From contig CAZSSM010000036.1 of assembly GCA_964609385.1 (NCBI GenBank), positions 3,032 to 67,031 of the forward strand: a stretch of DNA of 64,000 nucleotides, given 5' to 3'. The position numbers and the translations under genes were made by a program. The notes under the pieces were generated by a model, which saw only the letters and a program-made list of their open reading frames with translations, ran no database searches and was not told the origin of the DNA. This stretch comes from CAZSSM01 sp964609385 (GTDB taxonomy: Bacteria; Planctomycetota; Planctomycetia; Isosphaerales; Isosphaeraceae). Each line of letters starts with the position of its first letter. The stretch's first letter is position 1. This document shows positions 1-9,608 of this stretch, piece after piece.

Positions 1-19
1 CCCCTTGAAGCGGCGAGAG

Positions 20-1366
20 ATGATGCGAGCGCACCACGATTTCCTTGGCGAGCGGGTCGCGACGATTTCCGGTTCGCGATCGCCATGGCGACCCGGTTCG
101 GTCCGGACCTGGACAATCATCCTGGTGGCTTCGATCGCGCTGATCGGGCTCGTTCTGTATCAGCGCTTCGAGGCTTCCCGAGAAACCGATCAGCGTCGCG
201 AGGCCATCCGAGCCGCCCTGGCCGCGCGGGACTCCGAGCGGGCCGAAACGCTCATTGAGGATTGGGAGCAGCGCGGGTCGGTCGAGCCGACGGGCACCTA
301 CTATCGGGCACTGTTAGCCCTAGACCGCGGTCAGTATCAGGAGGCCGCCGAAGCGACCCAACGCGCCATCGATCGCGGGATCGATGACCGGGAGCGACTC
401 AAGGTCCTCCAAGCGGTCCTGATGACGCCAAGCCAGCCCTCGGACGAGTTCGACCGAGTGCTCCTCCAAGCTTTCCGGGAGCGTTCCGAACCACGACGTG
501 ACGTGCTTCGCGTCTTCACCCAACGATGTCTCGAATCATACCAGATCACTTCGGCGCGGCTTGTGTTGGAGGCTTGGCTGGAAGAATACCCCGACGATCT
601 CCAAGCTCTCAAATGGCACTTGGAGATGCTCATGCGGACCGATCCGGATCTGAATGACCTGATCACCGCCTACGAACGGGTCCTCGTGCACGACCCAGCA
701 GATCGGGAGAGCCAATTCAACTTAGCCAAGCTGTTGGCCCATACCAAAGGCGCCGAGGAGGCCCGTCCCCTCTTCGAAGATTATCTGGAGAGGTATGGCG
801 ACGATCCCGAAGCGATGACCTCGGCAGGGCTCAACGATATCCTGCTCGGCGATTTCGAGACTGGACAGCACCGACTTGAGGAGGCGATCCGGATTGATCC
901 GGATCACGCCCGTGCTTGGGAAGAGCTGGGTAACCTCGCGTGGCAGCGCGGTGAGATTGATCAGGCCTGCGACTTCTTCGCTCGCGCTATCGAGGCCGAT
1001 CCCTACTTGGCTCGGCTCCGGTACCGATACCAGCTAACGCTCAAGCTCGCAGGCCGTCGGGAGGAGGCTTACGAGCAAGAGAAAGAATATCAGCGGCTCC
1101 TCGACGAGACGGAGTCTATGGACGAGTTGCGCCGCGAACTGCTGAAGAGGCCCAATGACCTCGATCTGCAGATTGAGGTGGCTCGCTGGCACTTTCGACG
1201 TGACCAAGCCGAGGAGGGGGTGCGGTGGGCCAAGAAGATTCTCGATGCCGACCCTGGTCGCCGCGATGCTCTCGAGCTACTGGAGACCTACTACCGGGAC
1301 ATCGGCGAGGTCGGCAAGGCCAACTATTACCTCGATCAGCTCCAGTCCGTCCCTTCATCAACGTGA
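20..1366 (+). CDS. Membrane-anchored TPR repeat protein (first of tandem pair)
   Basis: A hydrophobic stretch near residues 30-50 looks like an N-terminal signal anchor, followed by a long helical region with tetratricopeptide-type repeats (for example AWEELGNLAWQRGEIDQAC and its neighbours). TPR proteins scaffold protein-protein contacts. The bulk of this one should face the periplasm, but no partner is evident. The protein is closely similar to the next gene over its whole length, including the EASR segment after the membrane helix and the final NYYLDQLQ-type ending, so the two are tandem paralogs. The start is uncertain: an in-frame TTG lies at position 5 and paired ATGs at 20/23, and the window edge hides anything further upstream. 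I chose ATG 20 because it gives a length like that of the paralog. Confidence 0.75.
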   Translation: MMRAHHDFLGERVATISGSRSPWRPGSVRTWTIILVASIALIGLVLYQRFEASRETDQRREAIRAALAARDSERAETLIEDWEQRGSVEPTGTYYRALLALDRGQYQEAAEATQRAIDRGIDDRERLKVLQAVLMTPSQPSDEFDRVLLQAFRERSEPRRDVLRVFTQRCLESYQITSARLVLEAWLEEYPDDLQALKWHLEMLMRTDPDLNDLITAYERVLVHDPADRESQFNLAKLLAHTKGAEEARPLFEDYLERYGDDPEAMTSAGLNDILLGDFETGQHRLEEAIRIDPDHARAWEELGNLAWQRGEIDQACDFFARAIEADPYLARLRYRYQLTLKLAGRREEAYEQEKEYQRLLDETESMDELRRELLKRPNDLDLQIEVARWHFRRDQAEEGVRWAKKILDADPGRRDALELLETYYRDIGEVGKANYYLDQLQSVPSST

Positions 1367-1466
1367 CCTCGCCGGTCGGCTCGCGTCGCGGAGGTACTTC
1401 CCGAGAAGGGCGGATCAATCAGGTCGATCGAATCGCTCCGAAGACACTTCCTGAAGGAGCCGCGCG

Positions 1467-2762
1467 ATGTCAAGGGTGAGTCAACGTCCTCGCAACAGCT
1501 CGATCGTCTTCCGGGCAGGCGTGGTCTTGGGGCTGTTGGTGATCGTGGCGGCCGCCTTGGCCTGGCGGGGGTTTGAGGCGTCGCGTCGGGATGCGGAGCG
1601 TCGGGCGATCGACGAGGCGATCACTGCCGGACGGTTTGAGGAAGCTTCGCGTCGGATCGAGGGCTGGGACGCGCGAGGGCGGATCGAGCCATCGGGCGAT
1701 TATTGGCGCGCGCGGCTCGCCCTCGCGAGGGGTGACCTGATGGCCGCCGCTGAGTCGACCCGCATGGCCATCGCTCGTGGGGTCGACGATCCAGAGCAAC
1801 TGGAAGTCCTCCGCGCGATTCTCCGAGGTCCAAGCCAAGCCGACACTGGCTCGATCCTGACGCTCTATCGCGCCTTCGTTGAACGGATCGAACCGCGTAG
1901 GGAGGTGCTCCGCGTTCTCTCGCAGGCCTACCTAGAGCTGTTCCAGCTCGCCGCTGCCGATGTCGTGCTCGATGCATGGGTCGCCGAGTTCCCCGATGAC
2001 GTGCTAGCCCACAAGAATCGTTTGGAGGTACTCAAACGCGTCGACTCCGATGTCGAAGATGTGTTGGTGACTCACCGTCGCGTATTGGAAATTGACCCGA
2101 ACGATTTGAGCATTCGTCTGAGTTTGGCCCAGATCCTCAACGAGGCCGAAGACCCACGCGCGGCCAAGGTTCACCTGGATCGCTATCTCCAGCAGAGCCG
2201 GGAGAACCCCGAGGCTTTGGTGTTGGCCGGACTCAACGCTGTGCAACTCGGCGATCTCGATACCGCTGAGCAGCGATTCCGAAAGGCCTGCACGATCGAT
2301 CCCGACCACGCTGAGGCCTGGGACCAACTGGGGGCCCTGGCTCAACATCGCGGAGCGATCGCCGAAGCTTGCGATCTGTTCGCCCGCTCTGTCGAGGCCG
2401 ATCCCTACCGACCCGGGCCGCGATACCGCTATCACCTGGCTCTGATCGCCAATGGGCGTCCCGAGGATGCGGAGCGTCAGTGGGAACAGTACAAGCGACT
2501 CCAGGGCGAGATGGCTCGAATGGATCAGCTCCGACGTGCCCTCGCGCATGGGCCCAATAACCTCGAAGTCCAAGTCGGAATCGCCCGCTGGCAGATCGAG
2601 CACGGTCAAATCGAGCAGGGGCTCCGCTGGGCCGAGAAGGTTCTCCGCAACGCCCCCGATCATGTCGAGGTTCTCGAACTCCTCGAACGGCATTATCGGA
2701 GCACGGGCGATGACGGTAAGGCAAATTATTACCTTGACCGGCTCCAGACTGCTGCGTCTTGA
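1467..2762 (+). CDS. Membrane-anchored TPR repeat protein (second of tandem pair)
   Basis: 431 residues. A clear ribosome-binding site (GGAG seven bases before ATG) fixes the start. Residues 15-35 form a hydrophobic anchor, followed by TPR-like helical pairs, including a canonical one around AEAWDQLGALAQHRGAIAEAC. It is paralogous to the preceding gene, 100 bases upstream on the same strand, so the pair is probably co-transcribed and arose by tandem duplication. An 11-bp perfect hairpin follows at once, consistent with the end of the transcript. The role is unknown. Planctomycetes carry many TPR proteins with an N-terminal anchor, and nothing here narrows the function beyond scaffolding. Confidence 0.8.
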   Translation: MSRVSQRPRNSSIVFRAGVVLGLLVIVAAALAWRGFEASRRDAERRAIDEAITAGRFEEASRRIEGWDARGRIEPSGDYWRARLALARGDLMAAAESTRMAIARGVDDPEQLEVLRAILRGPSQADTGSILTLYRAFVERIEPRREVLRVLSQAYLELFQLAAADVVLDAWVAEFPDDVLAHKNRLEVLKRVDSDVEDVLVTHRRVLEIDPNDLSIRLSLAQILNEAEDPRAAKVHLDRYLQQSRENPEALVLAGLNAVQLGDLDTAEQRFRKACTIDPDHAEAWDQLGALAQHRGAIAEACDLFARSVEADPYRPGPRYRYHLALIANGRPEDAERQWEQYKRLQGEMARMDQLRRALAHGPNNLEVQVGIARWQIEHGQIEQGLRWAEKVLRNAPDHVEVLELLERHYRSTGDDGKANYYLDRLQTAAS

Positions 2763-2795
2763 CGGACTTGCTTGGCTTTAAATAATCAAGTGTCT

Positions 2796-2825
2796 GGGAT
2801 CTGGTCAGCCAGTGGACCAGATCCC
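2796..2825. terminator. Perfect hairpin between convergent genes
   Basis: GGGATCTGGTC and its exact reverse complement GACCAGATCCC are separated by an 8-base loop. The hairpin sits between the end of the plus-strand TPR gene and the end of the minus-strand PEP-CTERM gene, so it could act in both directions. No T-tract follows. Confidence 0.55.
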
Positions 2826-2967
2826 GACCTCTTGGGGCTCGGAGCAGCACATCCCAACCGAAATGGGTTGTGTGTCTCCGATTCCGACTGAGGGGGCAAT
2901 GTGAGCCTGAATGGAGCGCGATGGAGGACCCTTCGCGGATGATCCAAACGGCCGAGCCGATCTCCGC

Positions 2968-3822
2968 TCAGGCGCGGCGTCGATGGATCAGGCCGATCGC
3001 ACCGACGGCACCGAGGCCGAGCAAGGCAATCGAAGCCGGTTCGGGGATGATCGCCAGTCCTTCGAAGTCGCCGGCCAGGAGGTTGCCGCTCGCGTCGGTG
3101 ATGTTGATCACTGAGAGGAAGGCGCCGGTGGTGGTGTCGACGGTCCAGATCCGGCCGTCCTCACCGAGGACGTAGAGGGTGCCGTCAGCGCTGAAGGCGG
3201 CGCCGGCATCCAGGTCGAGGTCCGGCCCGAAGGCGCCGATGAGGGTCAATTCGCCAGTGGTCAGATCGACCCCGTAGAGCGAGTCGGTGGTGCGGAGGTC
3301 AGCGGCGAAGGCCTCGCCGTCGGCGTTGATCGCCAGGTTATCCAGGAAGATGTCGTTGACATCGCCGATCTCGGTGACCCCACTGCCAGGGAAGTCGTGC
3401 AGGTAGAGTTGGCTGTTCGGCACGGTCTCGTCGCCGGTGATGCTGTAGACCAGGCCGGTGGTCGGGTCGATCTCGGCGCCGGCCTCAGTACCGATGCGTG
3501 CGTCGATCGTGCCGACGACGTCACCTAAGGTGCTGCTGCCGGGCGTGAGATCGTAGAAGACGCCGGTGCCGTCGGTGGGGTTGGGTTCGCTCACGCCGAA
3601 CACCTCGCCGGTGAGGGGATTGAGGGCGAGACCTTCGGCCTCTGCATCGGTCAGGTCGCCAAGGTCGGCGATCACCGTGGCTACGCCCGTAGTCAGGTCG
3701 ACGCGGTAGTAGATGTCGGGGCCGTCACCTTGATCGGAGACCGTCAGGCCAATCGGCGTGGCGGTGGCGGTGGCGGCGCAAACCATGCCCAGCAGGGCCA
3801 CAATCGCAACCCAGTTCTTCAT
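2968..3822 (-). CDS. PEP-CTERM sorting domain protein, beta-propeller-like
   Basis: 284 residues. An N-terminal signal peptide (MKNWVAIVALLGMVCAATATA) is followed by repeated short beta-rich units containing phrases such as VDLTTGELTLIG, VDTTTGAFLSV and LTTGVATVIADLG. These resemble the DUF4394-type or propeller-like repeats of exported planctomycete proteins. The C-terminus PEPASIALLGLGAVGAIGLIHRRR is a textbook PEP-CTERM signal: PEP motif, hydrophobic helix and basic cluster. PEP-CTERM proteins are exported and processed by an exosortase linked to exopolysaccharide production. I prefer ATG at 3822 to the in-frame GTG three codons upstream, since it begins the signal peptide cleanly. The biological role is unknown; a surface or extracellular matrix protein is likely. 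Confidence 0.85.
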   Translation of the reverse strand: MKNWVAIVALLGMVCAATATATPIGLTVSDQGDGPDIYYRVDLTTGVATVIADLGDLTDAEAEGLALNPLTGEVFGVSEPNPTDGTGVFYDLTPGSSTLGDVVGTIDARIGTEAGAEIDPTTGLVYSITGDETVPNSQLYLHDFPGSGVTEIGDVNDIFLDNLAINADGEAFAADLRTTDSLYGVDLTTGELTLIGAFGPDLDLDAGAAFSADGTLYVLGEDGRIWTVDTTTGAFLSVINITDASGNLLAGDFEGLAIIPEPASIALLGLGAVGAIGLIHRRRA

Positions 3823-4282
3823 CGTGGTCACTCTTTGGTGTTGGAGGTGGGAGCGTTCGATCGTTGAGGAAGAGGCCTCGGTTCATAGCGAGGCATGAGC
3901 AAATTAATCAGTACGCGGTACATTTGCAAGCGCTTGCCGGGAATATTGATGAGAAAAGCCTCGTTTCAGTTGCAAGGTATCAATACAATAAACTTTGAAG
4001 TGAGAACGATTGATTGTATGGGGTAGAGTCTGAAGTCTTGCAACTTGCGGTCGCACGCCCGTGGGTGATAACGTGTTTGATCGACCGAAACGCTCGGGCG
4101 CCGGAATAATCCATGAATCGATTGAGACACCGAGGATATCAATCGGTTACTCAAATGGAGCGATCACGTAAAACCAGTTGAGGGAAGGGCTTCGGGAACT
4201 TGATCGCGGTCCGAACAGGCAGATTCGCCCCGTTCGGCTTCGTCGCCGTAGGGGCGGCCCTGACTTGGGACTCGTGAGGATT
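3823..4282. other. Intergenic region, no gene seen
   Basis: About 460 bases between two minus-strand genes. The part near 3890-4060 is visibly AT-richer than its surroundings and probably holds the promoter of the PEP-CTERM gene. No convincing coding frame, repeat or RNA gene was recognised. Confidence 0.5.
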
Positions 4283-6652
4283 TCAGTCGATGGCGATCGG
4301 CTTGAGGTCGACGACTTCGTAGTCGTCCTGGCCCTCGATGATGAGCAGGAACCGGTCAGCGGGCACATCCTCGAAGACGGTCTGGGTCCCGCTGGTCGGC
4401 CAGTCGATGGTGATGCGGTCGATCGTCTCAGCGCGATCGATCCCGATGGTCTGGGCCAGGCCGTTGCCGCCGAAGCTGGAGCCACTGGAGACCTGGACGT
4501 GACGCTGTTGGGCTTCTCCGGTCTCGGGGTCGGTGAAGGCGACGGAGATCCGGGCGCCGATGGCCGAGCGGTTGGTGGTGGTACCGACCAGCTTGAGCGT
4601 GATGCTGTGCCGTTCTGGCCGACCGGGGTTGAGGAACAGGGCGTCGTGCGCCCGGTCTCCCGGTGTGGCGCCGCCGGCGTTGAGCAGGATGTCGAGATCG
4701 CCATCGGCATCCCAGTCGGCGAACGAGACGCCGTGCCCCTTCTGAAGGTGGCCGGTGTTGGTCGATACGGTCACATCGACGAACCTGTGACCCCGAAGGT
4801 TGGCGAACATCCGGTTGGGCATGATATTGGAATACTGCGGTCGTCCGGTCCCCAGATAGATGTCGGGATAGCCGTCGTTGTCGATGTCGCCGAAGTTGCA
4901 GCCCATCGGGAGCAGATCGTGGTCGAGGCCCAGTTCGACGGTCAAGTCCGCGAACCGTTTTTCGCCCAGGGGACCGCGATTCCGGTAGATCCGGGGCGCT
5001 GAATCGAGGCTCCGACGACCGGTCAGTTCCCCGATGACGTCGGTCATACTGGCCTGATAGCCATTGGCACAGATGTCGAGTCGACCATCATTGTCATAGT
5101 CGAAGAACCAACAGGGGAAGGCGACCATCGGCTCGGTGACGCCCAAGCGTTCGGCGAGGCCCTCGAAGGTGCCGTCGCCGTTGTTGTGGAAGAGCCGATT
5201 GGGCCCGTTGAGGTTGGTCACGTAGAGGTCGATCCAGCCGTCATCGTCGTAGTCACCCCAGGCGACGCCTTTGCCGGCAAACCCGTTCTCCACCCCGGCG
5301 CGCTTGGCGACGTTGGTGAACGTGCCGTCGCCTTGGTTCTGGTAGAGCCGGCCGTAGTTCTGAGCGTCGCCCCAGGATCCTTGGACCTCGCCGGCGACGT
5401 AGAGGTCTAAGTCACCGTCGTTGTCGTAGTCGGCCCATCCGGCGGCTTGAGTGGCGATCGGCTCGTCGAGCCCAGCCTGGACGGTGACGTCCTCGAAGGT
5501 CGCGTCGCCGCGGTTCCGGAGCAATGAGAGCCGGAGCGGTCGCTCCCAACCCCCACGCATCAGGAGGACGTCGAGGTGGCCGTCGTTATCGAAGTCGGCC
5601 TGGTTGCAGTTCAGCGCCGCGACCTGCTCAGTCAAGTCAGCGGCTTCGCTGACGTTCCCGAACGTGCCGTCGCCCCGGTTGAGCAACAGCGCTGCGCCGT
5701 ATTTCGAGTCGTAGGAGGAGAGGAAGATGTCGGGCCGATGATCACCGTTAAAGTCGTCGAAGATGCTGCCGCCGGCCATCGTCTCGCCTCGCTGTTCGAG
5801 CAGTCCCACGAGCGTGGCGATGTTCCGGAACGGCTCGAGGTCGGGGACGGCAATGGGGGCCTTGGGCGACTCGGGACCGTCCAGATCGGGCGTCGGCGCG
5901 GAGGGCGTGTTGAGGCCGAGCAGGGGAAGGCGGTAGGTTTCGGGGACCGCCTCAGGGTACTCGCCGAGGGTCATGGCGGCGATGCTTAGCAGGTATTTGG
6001 CCAGCAAGTCCTTGGGCTGTTTCTCAAGGTACGCCAGGAAAGACTGGACGGCCCGCTCTGACCCCTCGCGCTGAAGGTGGACCGCCTCGGGGCCGAGCGG
6101 GTAGAGGCAGCTTTGCTCGGTGCAGCAGGCGATACAGTTGGCGACCTCACCACGCCGGAGTTCGATAATGCCGCGGAGCAAGTCGAGGTCCGCCTCCAGG
6201 ATCGGACCGTCCTCCGCGTCGAATGCCTGGAGCAGCTCGGAAGCGCGATCGAAGTTACCGGCGTAGGCGTGCATGATCGCGATCATCGCGCGGCGGTCAC
6301 GTGGGTCATCTGGATCGGCCGCTAGGCTCTCTTCAAGCGTCGCGATGGCCCGGGCGCTCCGGCCTTCGAAGGCATCGCGGATCTGCTTGAGGGTCTGCGA
6401 GGTGTCGTTCTCAGGCCACTTCGTATAGAAGGCGGCGAATCGGAATCCGCTGTCGTCGAACTGGTAGTCGAAGATCGCCAAGGGGTCGCCAGGCTGCTGA
6501 GCGAACAGTTCAGGCAGTCGCGGTCCGCGAGACGGGGTGCCGGCCAGACGCTCGTGGAGCGGCCGGCGATCTTCGGCACAGCCGACCAACAGTGTGATTC
6601 CGAGGGCAAACCCCAGCAGGGTTGGCAGCACGGTGTGTGCTCGTGCCATCAT
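4283..6652 (-). CDS. CRTAC1-like lipoprotein: TPR + FG-GAP/VCBS repeats + ASPIC/UnbV
   Basis: About 789 residues. I set the start at the double ATG ending at 6652 because GAGGA lies just upstream and the product then begins with a lipoprotein signal (hydrophobic stretch ending LLVGC). Residues about 90-230 are TPR-like (ATLEESLAADPDDPRDRR; an unusual Cys-rich segment CIACCTEQSC). The middle holds many FG-GAP/VCBS units with the calcium-loop signature (DFNGDHRPDIFL, DYDNDGDLDLYVAG, DYDDDGWIDLYV, DIDNDGYPDIYLG) forming a beta-propeller. The C-terminus (RISVAFTDPETG, VSSGSSFGGNGLAQTIGI, ITIDWPTSGTQT) is the ASPIC/UnbV domain. Such proteins are exported, calcium-binding and common in planctomycetes; their substrates are unknown. 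The longer reading frame upstream overlaps the neighbouring AlbA fragment and is not used. Confidence 0.85.
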   Translation of the reverse strand: MMARAHTVLPTLLGFALGITLLVGCAEDRRPLHERLAGTPSRGPRLPELFAQQPGDPLAIFDYQFDDSGFRFAAFYTKWPENDTSQTLKQIRDAFEGRSARAIATLEESLAADPDDPRDRRAMIAIMHAYAGNFDRASELLQAFDAEDGPILEADLDLLRGIIELRRGEVANCIACCTEQSCLYPLGPEAVHLQREGSERAVQSFLAYLEKQPKDLLAKYLLSIAAMTLGEYPEAVPETYRLPLLGLNTPSAPTPDLDGPESPKAPIAVPDLEPFRNIATLVGLLEQRGETMAGGSIFDDFNGDHRPDIFLSSYDSKYGAALLLNRGDGTFGNVSEAADLTEQVAALNCNQADFDNDGHLDVLLMRGGWERPLRLSLLRNRGDATFEDVTVQAGLDEPIATQAAGWADYDNDGDLDLYVAGEVQGSWGDAQNYGRLYQNQGDGTFTNVAKRAGVENGFAGKGVAWGDYDDDGWIDLYVTNLNGPNRLFHNNGDGTFEGLAERLGVTEPMVAFPCWFFDYDNDGRLDICANGYQASMTDVIGELTGRRSLDSAPRIYRNRGPLGEKRFADLTVELGLDHDLLPMGCNFGDIDNDGYPDIYLGTGRPQYSNIMPNRMFANLRGHRFVDVTVSTNTGHLQKGHGVSFADWDADGDLDILLNAGGATPGDRAHDALFLNPGRPERHSITLKLVGTTTNRSAIGARISVAFTDPETGEAQQRHVQVSSGSSFGGNGLAQTIGIDRAETIDRITIDWPTSGTQTVFEDVPADRFLLIIEGQDDYEVVDLKPIAID

Positions 6653-6663
6653 CAGTCCTCGTC

Positions 6664-7185
6664 TCAGTCTCGATCTCTTCGACCATCGACGTCGTTGCAG
6701 TCGCCGCGCGTGTCCAAGGCTAGCGAACGTCTCTTGTACGCCCAGGCCCAGTACACGGTTCGTCGCAACCGTTTCGTGGGAGATTGGTTCAAGTAAACCG
6801 ATGAATAGAAAGCTACCGGATTCTGGCCGACGTAGATCGGGCGTCGACGACGCTCGGCCCTCGGGATCCGAATCGTGAGGAGCGGCTTGGAATCGATCCA
6901 ATCGACTGTGACGTGATCGTTCGATAGGATATTGAGATTGGTACACGATCGATTATTGAACGAATTCCAGAAATCCCGCTTGAGTTTGTCCGGGTTGGAG
7001 ACCCCTTCGACGACGAAGCGACCATCCCGTTGCACGATCCCGAGGACGATCAGGCCGCCATCGGTATTGGCCATCGCGCTGTAGGTTTCCCAGACCGCTT
7101 TTGGGAGTCCCCCTTTGGCAGCCTTGAATTCCCAGTCTTTGTCCTCGCCTGATTCAAGGGCGGTCAGGATCGCGACGACGTTCAT
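6664..7185 (-). pseudogene. Truncated AlbA_2 (Schlafen-type) DNA-binding domain protein
   Basis: Residues 1-122 match the AlbA_2 / divergent-AAA domain seen at the start of predicted ATP-binding transcriptional regulators: EDKDWEFKAAKGGLPKAVWETYSAMANTDGG broken into its parts WEFKAA, ETYSAMANT and GGLIVLGI, then the domain end RRRPIYVGQNP. In complete members this is followed by a receiving segment rich in acidic residues and an HATPase-like C-terminal half, about 450-550 residues in all. Here the sequence loses resemblance after about residue 122, continues as an arginine-rich tail and stops 11 bases before the start of the next gene. I therefore read it as a 3'-truncated remnant. It could still express a short DNA-binding protein, as the ATG and AlbA_2 core are intact. 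Confidence 0.6.
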
Positions 7186-7358
7186 GGACCCTGGCTCCCA
7201 TTCAGTGGCTCATCCGATCAACAGACGACCCTCTCTTCATTGAAATCCGATGGCGCCGTAATTGGTATCGAAACAAGCCTATTGCTCGAGTCCAAGCGCC
7301 GCGCTAAGCGCGACGCCGGATCAAGCGGCGTGTTGGAATAAGACGACGGGGAGGTTGA

Positions 7359-9608
7359 TCAATCAGCGTCAGACTCGGACGGGACGTCGTGGCCGAGCTG
7401 GAGGATCCAGTCGCGGACGATTCGGGTGGCCGTCGGGTCGACGATGCTGGTGGCTAGGGGCGGCATTTGGTTCTCGCCTCGACGGCTGATCCGCTGGTAG
7501 AGGACCGAGCGGTCGGGATCGCCCGGCGCGATCAGGCGGGCCTCGGCGATCCCCAGCGTGTTGTGCTGCGGGACAATGTCGACGACACGCATCTTGTCGC
7601 GGGGCGTGGGGAAGGTCAGCTCCATCAGGGCGTTGCCACCACCGGCCGAGGCGTGACAGTTGGCGCAGTTGCTCTGCAGGTAGGAGCGGACGCGGAGTTC
7701 CAGGTCGGCCGACTCGTCGCGGGGATCAACCAGGTGATCCATCTCTTCGGGGGACTTGGGCAGGGCCTCAGCAAACATTCCGATATGTTCCAGGGTCCGG
7801 AGCTGGTTGGCGGGTCGACCTCCATGGCCTCGGTAGTCGAACTCGCCGTTGAGCTGCAGCGAGGTCAGGCCGAGCGTGAAGTTGGCCGCCCGCGAGTGGC
7901 AGACCATGCACTCCGCGCGGCTGGGATAGTGCCAGGTCTGCTCGCGGACACCGCTGGGCTCGTCGGGGTCGTTGACGAGGAAGGTCGTGTCCTTGCCGGC
8001 CGACTCGACTAGGACCGCGTCGGTCCGCGCCGCGTTCCACTGATAGGTGTAGCCGACCCACTCGCCTTGCTCCTGGAGCATGATCCGGGTCTCGATGGGC
8101 GCCTCGCCCTGGTCGGCCAGGTCGAGCCGAAACTCCTTGACTAGGACCGAGCCATCGGGGAAGTTCCAGCCTTGCCACCCCTCGGAGAAGGTGATGGTGC
8201 CGTGGTCTGGGATGGCGATGTAGCGCGATTTGATGGCGCCATCGCTCCAGAGCTGCGAGTTGGGCTGATAGGGGACCAGACCGGGATGGACCTGACGATC
8301 GGCCACCGAGAGATAGAGACCGGTCTGGCTGAGCCGTCTTGGGAAGTGCTGGCTGCGACCGATCCGTTCCTGCTCGGTCCGCTTGACGAGCCGGTGGAAG
8401 GTGCCGGTGGTGTGGTCGATGACGACGAGGTCGCCCTGGCGGGTCTGGCCGAAGCCGGTGATGTTGAAGGGCGTGTCGGCGATCTCCTCGTGCCAGACCT
8501 TCCGGCCGTCGACGACCTTGACGGCCCAGATCTTGCCAGTCGACCAGTCGCCGTAGACGTAGGCGCCTTCGAGGTCGGGAAGCGTGTCGCCGTGATAGAC
8601 GAGGCCGCCGGTTAGCGAGCGGGCCTCAGCGTGCGAGTGCTCGACCGTCGGCGGCACGATCGAGGTCGGCCCCCGCTTGCGCTGGAGCTGGAAGGGTTGC
8701 GATCCTTCGGTGATGCTCCAGCCATAGTTGGCTCCCTTCTCGACCAGGATGGCGAACTCGAAGAGGTCTTGGCCGTTGACGCCGGTCCAGAGCTGGTCGG
8801 TCGGGGCGTCGTAGATGAGCCGCCAGGGGTTGCGGAGCCCGTAGGCCCAGGTCTCGGGCCGGACCCCGTCCTGGCCGACGAACGGGTTGTCCGAGGGCAC
8901 CGAGTAGGCGCGGCCCGGATCGGGGTGATCGACGTCGATCCGGAGAATCTTGCTGGTCAAGTGGGTCATATCCTGACCACGGAGGTTGGTGTCGGAATCG
9001 GATGTCCCGTCTCCGCTGCTGATGAACAGGGTGCCGTCCTTGCCGAAGGCCAGGTCCCCGCCGTTGTGGCCGTTGGACTCCCACTGAATGATCCGCTTCT
9101 CGGTGTGTGGCATGAGCAGGCCGGTCCGACGATCCATGGTGTATCGCGAGACGCGGGTGACGTTGGTGTCACCGTTCTTGACGTTCATCCCGACGAAGAC
9201 GTAGCCGTTCTCGAGGTAGTTGGGATGGAAGTCGAGGCCGTAGGCGATTCCCTCCAGGCTAAGCACCGACTGCGGGGCGCGGACGTCGGGGTCGTCTGAG
9301 ATCCGGAGGATCATGGCGGGCGGGGCCCAGGATCCGAAGTGCTGGATGATCAGATAGTCGTTGGTGCCCGGCTCGGCCTCGAAGGTCAAGGGTTGCTTGA
9401 TCGTCAGGTGTTCGAAGATCGGCTCGGTCTTGTAGGGCGGGGCCGGTTCGGGGGCGCCGACGACCCGTGAGGTGGTCCAGGCGACCCGATGATCCAGACC
9501 CACGGCTGGTTCGGAGTCTTGGTCAGTGGCCCTGGCGGGACGGACCAGACTCGACGACAGGGCCAGGATCCAAAGCAGCGTGATGGTTCCGGTGACGATC
9601 CGCTTCAT
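7359..9608 (-). CDS. Exported PQQ-type sugar dehydrogenase fused to dihaem cytochrome tail
   Basis: 749 residues. The start at 9608 is supported by AAGGA ten bases upstream and a signal peptide (MKRIVTGTITLLWILALSSS). The first part resembles the soluble aldose/glucose dehydrogenase or HHIP-like propeller: GDLAFGKDGTLFISSGDG, AYGLRNPWRLIYD, NYGWSITEG, GAYVYGDWSTGKIWAV. The second part resembles SO2930-type dihaem proteins, with two c-type haem sites, CMVCH near residue 568 and CANCH near residue 648. A late methionine in ENQMPP is a possible axial ligand. The predicted role is periplasmic oxidation of sugars or related alcohols, with electrons passed to the attached haems. The fusion puts oxidase and electron acceptor in one chain. 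PQQ dependence is inferred from the fold, not shown. Confidence 0.8.
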   Translation of the reverse strand: MKRIVTGTITLLWILALSSSLVRPARATDQDSEPAVGLDHRVAWTTSRVVGAPEPAPPYKTEPIFEHLTIKQPLTFEAEPGTNDYLIIQHFGSWAPPAMILRISDDPDVRAPQSVLSLEGIAYGLDFHPNYLENGYVFVGMNVKNGDTNVTRVSRYTMDRRTGLLMPHTEKRIIQWESNGHNGGDLAFGKDGTLFISSGDGTSDSDTNLRGQDMTHLTSKILRIDVDHPDPGRAYSVPSDNPFVGQDGVRPETWAYGLRNPWRLIYDAPTDQLWTGVNGQDLFEFAILVEKGANYGWSITEGSQPFQLQRKRGPTSIVPPTVEHSHAEARSLTGGLVYHGDTLPDLEGAYVYGDWSTGKIWAVKVVDGRKVWHEEIADTPFNITGFGQTRQGDLVVIDHTTGTFHRLVKRTEQERIGRSQHFPRRLSQTGLYLSVADRQVHPGLVPYQPNSQLWSDGAIKSRYIAIPDHGTITFSEGWQGWNFPDGSVLVKEFRLDLADQGEAPIETRIMLQEQGEWVGYTYQWNAARTDAVLVESAGKDTTFLVNDPDEPSGVREQTWHYPSRAECMVCHSRAANFTLGLTSLQLNGEFDYRGHGGRPANQLRTLEHIGMFAEALPKSPEEMDHLVDPRDESADLELRVRSYLQSNCANCHASAGGGNALMELTFPTPRDKMRVVDIVPQHNTLGIAEARLIAPGDPDRSVLYQRISRRGENQMPPLATSIVDPTATRIVRDWILQLGHDVPSESDAD

